Positions 50,469-62,100 of a stretch of 64,000 nt of DNA are shown here, piece by piece. A program made the position numbers and the translations under genes. The stretch spans positions 14,961,580-15,025,579 of the forward strand of contig NC_091104.1 in NCBI RefSeq assembly GCF_024713975.1, written 5' to 3'. The notes under the pieces are model-generated. The model saw nothing but the letters and a program-made list of their open reading frames with translations. It had not been told where the DNA came from and searched no databases. Every line of letters starts with the position of its first letter. Position 1 is the first letter of the stretch. The stretch is from Paralichthys olivaceus. Taxonomy: Eukaryota > Chordata > Actinopteri > Pleuronectiformes > Paralichthyidae.

Positions 50469-52730
50469 CACAACATACCCGCTGTTGTGTTGAGCCAGAT
50501 TTAGTCAGAGCTGTTTCTCAAACAGTCACAGCCTCTTTTCCAGATGTGATGTCAATAATTGCACAAAATTGCAGACTCTTCCATCGAGTTCCAAGAATTA
50601 TAGTAAAAAAGCCTTTTCTCACCGATCCACCCCCTGATCTTGATCCACACTACAAATGAATTGGTTCTATGCCGACCCGCATTCTTCCACCAAGTTTTGT
50701 GGTAATCCATCCAGTAGTTTTTATGTAATCTTGCTCACCAGATAAACAAACAATCCAATCAACAAACAAATGGACAGTGGTGAAAACATGATCTCATTTT
50801 AAGACATGGCAAACTTTAGGAGTGAATATCACTTTAATCCTGGAACAACTAATGCATAATGTGGTAATGTGACATATGACAAAAATCATGAATTAGTGCT
50901 ATTGATAGAATGCAGTGAGTGAAAAATCATGTCATGATAAAAACCTAACTAACAACATTTTATACTGTTTCACAAGTGTATTTTAAATATAAAAAAGCCT
51001 TAGAGATCAAAAAGGAAACAAACAAAAAAACAATAATGCTATCATGGAATCGGTCATCCAGCACCAAAAGACAAACTTTACATGACATCCAGCACTTTAG
51101 TGGAGGCATCAAGCTATATCCATGCTGAATGGTTCCAGAAGTTTTTAGAACTGTAAACAAATGTAACTTTTTTAATGCCATAATATGGTTTATTCATTTT
51201 CATCATGCGTTGTAGCCTGATTTTGTTCATCAGGACTAAATGGAAACTTGTAGGAGAAAACATGAGCAATTTTAAAGAAGTGATGTTCAGAATTGAATTA
51301 AAAAAGAGAAATAAATGAAATCTTCAAAGTGTATGTGTGATGACATATTTTTTATGTTTTGGATGGTTCTTTGGATTTTACATTATACAAATCATGAGGT
51401 TAAATAACAGTCTTCCCTCTTCCTTGATATTTTACTGTTAATTCTACTCATCAGCCAATAGCTTGAACCCTTGACAACCTCAGTGCAAATGAATGCATCT
51501 TTGTACAGCTCATGTGTACAGCACTACTCTGTATTATTGCAATACAGGATAATTCAAACAAGTGTAACAAGTATATTTCGGGGCTGTAACTGTAAACTGG
51601 GATGTCCAAGGGAATTTTAACAATCTTTTCTTAAAATGAATTTCCTTTACAGTTCATGACAAAATACTGATGAAGAGAAATAACATGTGAAGTCAAATAC
51701 AGACTATTTGGACTTCTTTGACTTTTTGTGTGGTTATAATATGCTGGTAAAATTAATGATGTACTTATCTATCAGCTGCAGTGTCATATAGATTTTGTCT
51801 TTGTTCCCTATTACATGTCAACTTATTCTGAACAAGATATGTAAAATATCCATCAGTTAAAGGTATCCTAGATTTGACAAATAGCTCTATAGAATAATGT
51901 TTAACTATCTAGCCAAACTGGACAAAACACCCTGTTTATAAGCTTTGAAATCTTACATTTCATGATACCTGCTAATGATCTTATAGGTAAAAACCACAAC
52001 GTCAAAAATATGTTGTTGTCTAAATACCTTGGGAATTAATTTGTCAGTGTTCAAGTAAAATGACTGATGATGTCAGGAATAAATCACCCACACTTAGTGC
52101 CGCTGGCTAAAAATTGTTTCAGTACATTGCAAAAAATGAAAGGATTTGAAAACCACACATGTTCTGGGGTGAGTACTGGAATCACATCTTATGTCCAACA
52201 AACCTAAGTCCAATACAAAGGTAAGTGGACTCTGTCAGTTTCTAATCATGCTTTTCTGTGTGGGCTTAACACTGGTCTCCTGTGGCTTTCACAGAAAATC
52301 TGTCTCTGCATGTATTCACACCAAGCAAGTAAACGCATCCTTTGTACTGTATGCTGAAGATTCTTTTCCTTCTCTTCCAGAGAATAAACAAGAATAAAAA
52401 ACAGTACACAATAGAAATAGAAGGCGCCATGGTACAAAGGCAATTGCAAACTTGGATTAACTGCATCATGAGTTCTGTGGTCACCCTTTTCCCAGCCTCA
52501 GTGCCTTACTGAGTTAGATTAGACTAACTGCTGCCTTTACTTTGTCAGTGTTCTTTGTCATTGTTCTCTTCTCTGAAGCCTCTGTTGCGAACTAATCGGG
52601 GGAAAACGTGTCAGCCTCCTGACTGTCCTTATGTTCGCACGTGCAAAAGGTTAGAGGAAGGAGCAAAGCTACCCCCTGTATGGGGTTGCCAATCCAGGCA
52701 GCTGGTAAACAACACAGGCAAACTTTCCAC
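50469..52730. other. Interval between SERPINA10 and ATXN3
   Basis: No gene was recognised. A repeat lies at 50585-50790. Part of the right side is ATXN3 3' UTR, whose end I could not place. The rest is AT-rich. Confidence 0.5.
50585..50790 (+). repeat. Interspersed repeat (ATCCATCCAGTAGTTTTTAT family)
   Basis: The segment reads CTTCCACCAAGTTTTGTGGT, AATCCATCCAGTAGTTTTTA and TAATCTTGCTCACCAGATAA, and ends near GACAGTGGTGAAAACATGA. Related fragments occur at 43780 and 62455, so three copies of this family are in the window. Confidence 0.6.
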
Positions 52731-52734
52731 ACCA

Positions 52735-55669
52735 TCACTGGCTGAGCTTTTGTTGTTGGTCCTCCTCAGAGCCAGTGTTTACAGATCCTAGAAGAGGAAG
52801 ACAGCACAAGATAGTTTCTTACTGGATGGACATTAAATAAACAATATGTACTTATCTGAATACAAAAAAATCTGATGTGCTCACCTGAGCCACCTTCTGA
52901 TTTTATGTGTGGTTGTTGAGGATTGTTCGGCTGAGCTTGTTGCTGCTGCCTAAACAGTCAACACAGAGAATTTGGGTCAGAGGTTGTTATCATAAGTACA
53001 ACTATTTACACAGGACACACAACATAATATTGTACTTGAATTTACAAAGCACTTGTTACAGCAGGATTTCTGAAGCCGATAGCGATCATGTGTTTGCAAT
53101 ACGAAGTCCACAGTGCAGACATGCAGCTGAACCTACCGATCAAAGTAGGCTTGTCTCCGCTTCCTCAGTTCCTCAGCTGTGAGAGCCTCGCTTTGGCCTT
53201 CTCTTTGACTTCCTGCAGAGCTCCCTGCTGCCTGACTGCCTGATTTCCCAGCTCCAACTTCAGACTCTGGAGATGTGTTGCTCATCACTGATCCTAGCAA
53301 AAAAAAACAACAGTCAAAACGTTATTACTACCAACTGTGAACTTGGAATACGATTCGTGAAAATAGGGAAGGAGACTATCTGACACATTAAAACATAAAA
53401 TATATTAAAACCTCTGAATGAATCCTAGTTTACCTTGCATACTGAGCAGTATGGCCCTGCGAAGATCAGCTTCCTCATCTTCCACATCTATGTCCTGTCT
53501 GCTAAGTGCCAGGGCTTTCTTCAGTTCTTCATCGTCATCCACAACCTCATCTTCCACACCAAAGTTCATCTCTGTCTGGCCCAGAGCTGCTGACCTGCTG
53601 CTCACAGTACAAGGCTTGATCAGTTGCCACAAGTAAATGAAAAGTTTATTGAAAGTAGTATGACACTAAGACAGTCCTTTTTGAGTAATATACGCGTCCT
53701 CTACATTGTACAGTCACATTCGGTACACACACCCTGCACTTGTCTGGGCCTCATCCTCTCCGATGAGTCTGGGGCGCTGCTGCTGCTGCACTCTCATGAT
53801 CCCCAGGATTTGCTCTGCCTCACACTCAGGGAGGTTTCCTCGAATCACAAATATGGAATAACCTGCACAAACACAAATGTAGTATTCTTTTCTGCTTTGC
53901 ATCATCTAATCATGCTCTAAATAACTCAATATTACAATACCTTCTTGTTGTAGCTGTGCAAGGAAAAGGGCTAGATAGGTGTCTGATATCAGCTCTGGTC
54001 CAGTCAAAAGTGAATTCAGGTTAAACCACTGCAAATAAAGAGAAAACAGTGCTTTAAGTAAAACAAGCATTCATGTTGTTTATGTAGACTTAAGCCTCAT
54101 ACCTGTTGTCCTAGTTTGCGTACAGTAAACCAGTGCTCCTTGTAGTTGCAAATGAAGGCTTTCTCGTTTCTGAAACAGGAAAGTAGCTGTTACCATCGGC
54201 TTACACTGTAAAGTAGTTATGTGATTACATATTTAGCCATCTGACAAATAACATAATAAAGTTTTGGAAGAGAAACTTTACATTGGATTTATCATCAAGC
54301 TCTGGTACTCCCGGCTGTTGAAGAGGATTAGCTCCAAGCCCCACACTCTCAGAGCATTGCTAATAACCTAGTGGGGTTAGATAACAAAAAAGGTTATTGA
54401 CATTCCTGATGTATAATGTTTTTTATCTGCTGCAATAAAATTTGATTGTCCTATACTCACTTGTATTGAAAAGAACCCACTGTCATCCATGTTCCCAGAT
54501 GGTTGCTAAAAACACATCATATATAAAAACATAAAGTTAAACACAGTATCGTAACAGAACATGCTTCACCAACATCCATTTTCTGTGTCTCCCCACCTGT
54601 AAGAACGTCCTGTACTCCTCACTGGCCATACCTCCCTCCGCCATCCTCATCCTCTCCTCTTCATCTAGCTGGTGAGCGATGGAGGACAGGTCCACAGGAG
54701 TGAAGTACTCACCCTGCAGGAGATTGTTGAGGCAGTGCTGGGCGCACAGAGAGCCCTCTTGCTACAAATAAAGGAGTAATTACAAATATATAACAGTATA
54801 TATGACAGTAGACCCAAGACTAGTTCATGCTGAGTTCACAAAGCAGATATTAAATAAACTAAATAATTGATTTTAAAATACGTCTTAATATTTTTAAATC
54901 TATGAAAGGCCTAGCTTCTTCTTTTCTTAATGACATGCTCATTGAATACACACCACACAGACCCCTTAGGTCATTGTGTAAAGGCCTCCTCACAATAACT
55001 AGAATAAACTAGAAATTAGCCTGTGAAGCTTTCAGTGGTACACAGATATAATTGTGTTCATTTTGACTTGTATATGTCATGTGTTTCTGCTTTTTATTTT
55101 CACTCTACTTTTTTGAATATTTTAGATTTTCACTTAAAACTGACTGAAATTGTTATTTCTTTTCACCTCATGTTTTATCATGTATTTGTTTTTGCTTTTT
55201 ATCTTGGAGCACATCGAGTCATATGAAACAGGCTGTCTAAGTTAACTTCAAACTGAATGGGTTTATTCTGTCCCCATGATAACAGCCACACACCAGTGGA
55301 GCTAAGTTAGCTAAGCTTACGTAAACACAAACATCTTCGCTTTTCGCTAATTTACTCAGAACACAGAGTCAAGTCAAACCGAGTCATTCACTAGCTCGAC
55401 ACAAAAAACGTCCCAGTGGATGTAACAAAGCTTTGTGTTAGCTGCAAAGAAACTTTTCATTCTCTGTGGCTAGCAGGTGCAGTTAGCATGCTAGCTGCCT
55501 GGACAACAACACCAGCACAAATCTCTCAACACCGGCCGGATATCACCGGGAAACTAACGTCCGCCGTGAGCTGCGGCTGCTTTCCGCGTAAACACGGCCG
55601 GTTAGCTATATGTTCCATGTTTTTAAGTCAATCATCTCAACTTACTTTCTCATGAAATATGGAATCCAT
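52735..55669 (-). CDS. atxn3: ATXN3 (ataxin-3), Josephin-domain deubiquitinase
   Basis: Ataxin-3 trims ubiquitin chains and works with VCP/p97. Eleven exons: 55669-55646, 54761-54597, 54505-54461, 54367-54282, 54169-54103, 54028-53941, 53862-53733, 53597-53434, 53293-53137, 52949-52885 and 52787-52735, in phase, giving 347 aa (human 361). The start is MDSIFHEK. Josephin catalytic residues sit at the human positions: C14 (GSLCAQHC), H119 (KEHWF) and N134 (WFNLN). UIM1 is at 224-238 (DEELKKALALSRQDI) and UIM2 at 243-256 (EEADLRRAILLSMQ). ELRKRRQAYFDR precedes the glutamine tract, which is only QQQQ (310-313) then AQPNNPQQP. The last exon ends TGSEEDQQQKLSQ with no third UIM. Head-to-head with UBR1. 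Confidence 0.95.
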
Positions 55670-55740
55670 GTTTCAGCTTTCTGTCAAACATTCACCTCTG
55701 ACCTCCAGCGCCGCTGCGTTGATCAGGGGGAGATCCCGAG

Positions 55741-55758
55741 CAGCGCCATCTAGCGGCT
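55741..55758 (-). promoter_or_regulatory. CTCF-like motif, reverse orientation
   Basis: CAGCGCCATCTAGCGGCT fits the reverse form of the CTCF core (AGCGCCCCCTGGTGGC) at most positions. Confidence 0.5.
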
Positions 55759-55949
55759 GGGTGCTACACCGCCACTCTAATCACCATAGACGGATTAGTG
55801 CATTTATACTTTCTCACAGTAATAACAGACAGCGTGGGACAGACAGAGCAACATAACCGACAAACACACACAAACTGATACACACAGTGTTGTTTTAAAC
55901 TGTTATTAAATCATGTCCGGGATATATCAGCATTGAAAACACTCATAGA

Positions 55950-55965
55950 CCACCACAAGAGGGCG
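55950..55965 (+). promoter_or_regulatory. CTCF-like motif, forward orientation
   Basis: CCACCACAAGAGGGCG fits the forward CTCF core (CCACCAGGGGGCG) with a small shift. It faces away from the motif at 55741. Confidence 0.4.
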
Positions 55966-56191
55966 AGTCGTGTTTTTTCTGTTTACAACATGTCTATTTT
56001 GACAAGAGGCAGATTACTAATGTAAAGACGCTCTTTAAATCAAACAATATCCAACGTGATCAATAAACTGAATCGGGATTGATTAGATATCTCTGCTGTC
56101 GATCGGGTGTTCTGGTCTGGCAGCGTCGCAAAAGGTTTTGATTACAAGGGGAACAGTCTCCTAGCGACACTTCTTTTACGGCAAATGGAAC

Positions 56192-59100
56192 ATGGCGGAC
56201 GGTGAGAGATCCTCAGACGGACTGCAAGACCCCACCAAGGTAGGACTTCCACACGGCGAATACACCTGACAGCGACCCCCGTGACCCCGAGACCAGACAC
56301 TGGGGGGAAACGCGCCGGTTCCTCTGGACGACACGGTCCCACGGTGCAGTGACAGGGAATAACACGTACCGGGCTAGCAGAGGCGGCTAGCTCCTGTGCT
56401 AGCTGCCTAACAGTCTAACGTCTCTGCGAAGGATTCCACATGAACACAAACAGCGAGTGCGTGTCCGTGGGGTTCGGGGCCAGGACTCATCAGAGACGAG
56501 ACTAAGGGGGTCGCGGTGAACGTGTCAGTGTTGTCCGAGGTGTGTTTATGTTCAGCCGCTGCTGTTGTGGTCGCTGGCTTTTGTCCAGAGCGCCTCAACG
56601 TGAGTTTCGTACATTTCCAGCGCATCACTCTCCCGCAGGTTCGTGTCAGTTCGAACAACTTTGTTCGAGATCACCGCGGAAGTCCGGCGAACACGACACA
56701 GAAATGCCCGTTGATGTTGCAGGCAGAGCCGTTGTCTATTCAAAGTGGAGCCATCGCCGTAAACTGTAGAAATAGTTGGATCTCTCGTTGACCCATTTGC
56801 TGTAAATGTAACTACATGATGTCACTGCCGCCATGGATGTTGTTGATATTACAAAACAATCGCAGCATCGTTGCAACCAAAAACAAAAATGCAGAGGAAA
56901 TACAGCTCTGTGTATGTACATAATATGAATGTACATACACATAACAAAACATGTATTAACATTAGCACCTTTGTGGAAATAACATGTTGAAGCTGTGTCT
57001 GTATATTTAGTAAAAGGTGCAATATATTCAGTGTTTTTAATCATATGCAGGTTTTATTTATTTTCTACATTTGCGATATTTATGTGAACTTTTAGCATTT
57101 ATTATATTATTGTTTTTAAAGGTTCATTTTCACTCGTGTGCTTTATACTCTACGATGCATTTTTGAGTATGTGTGTATTTCCTTCTTGTCTATGTTTGAG
57201 TGAGCTCGTCAAAACAAATTCTTATCAACTCTCTTGATGTGGCGATAAAGTATAAAGTTGATTTCCTCATAGCTGTGAGATCTATAAAAAGTGGAACTAC
57301 TGTCAGCAGACACATTCCTCAATGACTCTATGTCTACTGGTTCGACCTTTATGTAAATTGGCTTCCTCCACACCTCTGACAATTGTCCTGTGGCCAAAAA
57401 TATTGAATTGCCAAAGATCCCTTTACTGTAAGTGACTAGATGTGTTTTCAATGTTAACCAAAGCAAAACTTTTGTAACACTTGTGTGGTAACTTTATACT
57501 TGATAACATGATACATAGATGATAACTGTATTTATAATTCTTGCCACACATATAAAAGGCCACTTCAACAAGCCTGTGCCTGCACTTTGTGCTTTTTATT
57601 CTGCTGCCAGCTCATACAAGAAGTGTCATAACTTCTGTAATTCAACCGGAGGAAAGAGTCTGACTAATTCCTTACCATTGGCTTAAGTTACCAGAAACAA
57701 CTGCCAATTCTTGTTCATTGTTACAGCATTTTCGTTTTCACGCCATGTGACAACGAAAGTGAAAGTGTAACTGTAATCTTCAGCGAGGTGGGGTCTGATC
57801 ATGTTACACTGAAAATAGATGACATGTATGTTGTTGTTGTTACTAACACGATCCTGTTGGATGACAAAGAACAAAACCGAATCAAAGTATTTTTGGATTA
57901 CTTCTACTTCAAACATCATCATAACATCAAATAACATTATAAACATGAATATATCGCACCTTATTCTGAATAAATACATTTAATCCCTTTAAAAATGCCA
58001 TATAATTAATCCTTGGTAAGGTAAACATGACCTAATTACACATTACAAATGTTATGTTGGTTGATTATAGTTGATTTTTTTCAGCTTATTACGTAATTTT
58101 GATTAAATAGAATCCATTACTACCCAACCCTTGCTAAAGGCTAATAACCATATTACTACGAGAATAGAGGCTAATCCCTGTCTGTCTCTTTTCTGTTGTC
58201 CTGCAGGAATGGCTGGAGGCTGCAGACAGCAGGGCGGAACTGCTCCACTACCTGAGGGAGCAGGTGCCTCAGATCTTCTGTCTGAAGAAAGAGTTCGGCC
58301 CTCAGGAGAAAGAGGAGATCATTCAGAGCCGACTCTTCCACCCTCTGGAGTGTTTCCTGTTTGGAGAAGATCCTCTGGAGGGTCTGGAGAAGCTCAAGCA
58401 TGGCAGCGCCTCGTCCCAGCTCTGTGGACGTGTCTTCAAAGAAGGAGAGACGGTCTACTCCTGCAGGTCTGAACAGACCCTCTGATCTTCTGTAATAAAA
58501 AAAAGTTGTAACTTCAATAATAACACGAATAATGATTAAATACTCATGTAAGTATTAAGTATAAGGCTAAGTTAGAAATACATATTTAATGGGCAGAAGC
58601 TCTCAGATTTCAGTTTGGTGCAGTCTGAGTGAACCTGAACAATGTGAAGCGCTGCATTACTCCCATACATGTCAAACATCTGTTAAAGTCTTGTCAACTT
58701 TCTATATATTTATCTAAAACAAATTATTCTTCAATCAATAACACAACCAAGGACAGTAAAGCAGTATCCACACAAAATCCAAATAAAATTCCTTTTATGC
58801 TGATACATTTTATAACACGGCTAAATACCACAGTTTGATTACAGCGAGCAACACTGACTTTAGTTTCACATCTTCAACCTCAGGTTTTGTTGACAATAAC
58901 AAATCCACTTCCTCCACTTCTTTCAGGGATTGTGCAATAGATCCCACCTGTGTTCTGTGCATGGATTGCTTCCAGAATAGTGTACACAAAAGCCATCGTT
59001 ACAAGGTAAGTGTCCGTATAAATATTTCTATATTTTTAATTTGACATCACATAATAAAGCATCCTTACTAATCTCTTGTTTAGTCTCTGTAGTATTCAGT

Positions 59101-62100
59101 GATCAACTAGAGGATTCTCCAGAATGCCCTTTAAACTTTGGGGAAAAATATATAAAACATTTCTAGATCCATTGGGATCAATGATTGTTTAATTATAAAT
59201 CATTACAGGCCTTTTATGTTGGACCATAATAATGGGTTCCCACAGCTACAGCTATTGTTGAAGATAACTGCTGTCACTGACATTACGGTATGTGTGTTTA
59301 TATTCCCAGATGCATGCGTCATCAGGCGGGGGGTTCTGTGATTGCGGGGATGTAGAGGCCTGGAAGATTGGCCCCTGTTGCTCCAAACACGACCCAGGGG
59401 CAGCCACTGCCATGGTAACGGTGAGTTGCATAACAGAGCGGAAAGAGGGATGTGGGAGGGGCGGACTTGTCCCATTCTGTGTCAGTGTACCCCAGAATGC
59501 TTATTTTCCCATCTTAGTTGTGGGTGCTGCTCTCTGTGGCTTTCACTCCGGAAATGAGAAAGGAACACACTGTGTTGATCTGCAATAACTGAGAAAATGA
59601 ACAACTTGGTTAAGTGATGGGGAGGGTGATAACGTGCACATAAGCTGGTGAACAGTTAGTGACACATCACAGCTGAACTGCAGGGATGTGCTCAGTCGAC
59701 ACTTTCTCCTACCAAACTGCTGCTGGAACACAGCGTGATGATTGGTTGTTGAGCAGGTGTTTGTCTGGCCTTTCTCTGCTGATCACAGTATTTGGGCTTT
59801 CCTCTGATAAGATCACGCTCAGGGGCTTTGAGCAGACATACAGCTTGACGGCTCTGTGCCTTTTTTCCACAAACAGCAGGTGCTTGCATTAACAAAGACA
59901 TCACTGGCCCTGCTCTGCCAGGCTGCTTTGTGTTTTCTACACCAGATCTGAACCTTTGCCTAACAAGCAGCAACACATCACGTGACCACAATTGTGTCTC
60001 CACGCTGAACATGAAAACCCATCATTCTGTGTCAGACCACTTGTTGCCTGGATTGTGGTAGATTCCAAAGCGCTTATTCTCACACAATGGTGTGACGTCA
60101 AGACTTGTGTAAATACACAGACTCACTGTATGTTCAGTTTAGTTTGTGTGTTAAATGTCAGACACTTGTATGAAATACTAAGCTGCCATGTGGAATGTTT
60201 GTTCTCAGGGGATTTGAAATTAATGTGACCAGGTCAGCTGCATGTTTGGCTCTTTTTAAGAAAAATATTTAGACCAGTTCCGTCACCAGTTGTGACACAG
60301 GAAATGGGGAATTAGTAAAGGTTCTAAAGGGCATTTCTGTCCCATGTCAGATGATAGGCTCAGTTTCTGTAATGGTGCATATTTGTGGTAAAGATGGGTT
60401 TTTGTTTGGGGAAAAAAAACGTGCAGAAACGTCACTTCACGTTTGCTATCAATGTTACTCAAAGCTGTGTCACCAAATATGTAAGGAAGGTTCTCGATAA
60501 ATCAAAGACTTAAAGTATTTTAAGTACATTATTTCTGGAGCAAGACACCTCCTGAGTGCTCCATACATAGTGATTCCTGTGTGATTCTCTTGATTTTGTG
60601 CAGGATGAGTGTGTGCTGGAGCCTGAGCTTTATGCGCGTGCAGAGAAGCTGTTCCAGGTTCTGTTGCAATACCTCACAGATTTCCTGGTGTGGGAGGAGA
60701 GCTTTGATCTGCAAGCGGAGCTCCAGCCCCGGTACTTGTCTGATTACTTGAAAATTCATAAATGCATATGTATAAGCACACAGCTCAACCGTGATGTTAT
60801 ATTTTTCTCCATCCATGCAGACAAAAAGAAAATGCATACTACTGTGTTCTGTACAACGACGAGCACCACTCGTACGACCATGTCATCTACACCCTGCAGC
60901 GTTCTGTAAACTGTGATCAGACTGAAGCTCAGACGCACACAGCACTTATTGATAAGGAGGTAACCAAAGATTTTATCTTCATCTCTGTCTTTTCCTTTAC
61001 ATCACCGTCAAAAGAAAGTTGATCTGAATCATTTCTCACACTGCACATCTCTTACACAGGGCCGGCGTGCAGTAAAGAGAGGAACCCTTCGCTCATGTCA
61101 GCAAGCAAAAGACCTTATCAAGGTAAATACCAGCCACTGACTCTACACCTATTTAAAAGCTAATTTAGAAATTTTGAATTTTCCTGAGCCAAAGATCATC
61201 ATTGTTCAGTTTATTAACTTTGTTACTGCCATGTTACAGACCAACTCGGAGCACATTTCCATGCAGTCATTGCGTGTGGAGATCCTTCACGCTGCCGTTA
61301 TGGCTCATCAGACCTTTGCCCTCCGTCTTGGCTCCTGGTTCCAAAAGATCATTGGTTACTCAGGTAACTGCTGTCGTTGTCACAACAGCACACTACACTG
61401 CTTAGTTGTACACGTTCATTTTAATATTCATGTATATTCATGTGAACCTCATGTGTTTGTTATGCAGCCGGCTTCAGGCAAGCTTTCTGTCAGGTGGCAC
61501 TCGAGCCAGACACAGATAGAGACCTCCCTTGTCTCATCAGCAGACTCATGCTGCACGATGCCAGGATGTACAAAGGCGAGTAGATCCGAGTTTGATTTCA
61601 TACAGAGTTGTGGGTTAATCTCAACTCAACACTTCTTGACAACACTAACTTCAAATGTTTTCTCTTTTCCCAAAGGAGCTCGCAAGATCGTACATGAGCT
61701 GATTTTCTGCAGCATGCTAATGGAGACAGACTTCAAGAGGCATTTTGCCATTGAGTTTACAAAGGTAGAAGAACTTTGAAATAATAGTTTTAAAACTTAA
61801 AAAAAAAAGTATTATGTAAATGAGAATATTTCCCATCTTGATCTTTTCAGCACTATAAGCGGCTGCAGAAGGATTTCATCAATGATGACCATGAGAGGAA
61901 TATATCCATCACCGCTCTGTCTGTTCAAATCTTCACTGTACCCACACTGGTATGTTCTCTAGATACTGTATTGTAGTGTAGGTATGGCATATCATTAGTA
62001 TTTTTACTGTCATGTTATTGATTGTCTAAGTGCCATCTCTTAACATCCAATCTCTTCTCCAGGCCAGACAGCTAATTGAAGACGGCAATGTCATTAAGGT

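Larger units (their letters stand above)
55670..56191. promoter_or_regulatory. ATXN3/UBR1 bidirectional promoter region
   Basis: Only 522 bp separate the two divergent start codons. The region has CpG-bearing patches and two CTCF-like motifs, at 55741-55758 and 55950-55965. No clear TATA box was seen. The UBR1 start lies in GGAACATGGCGGAC, a YY1-like ATGGCGGA context. Confidence 0.6.
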
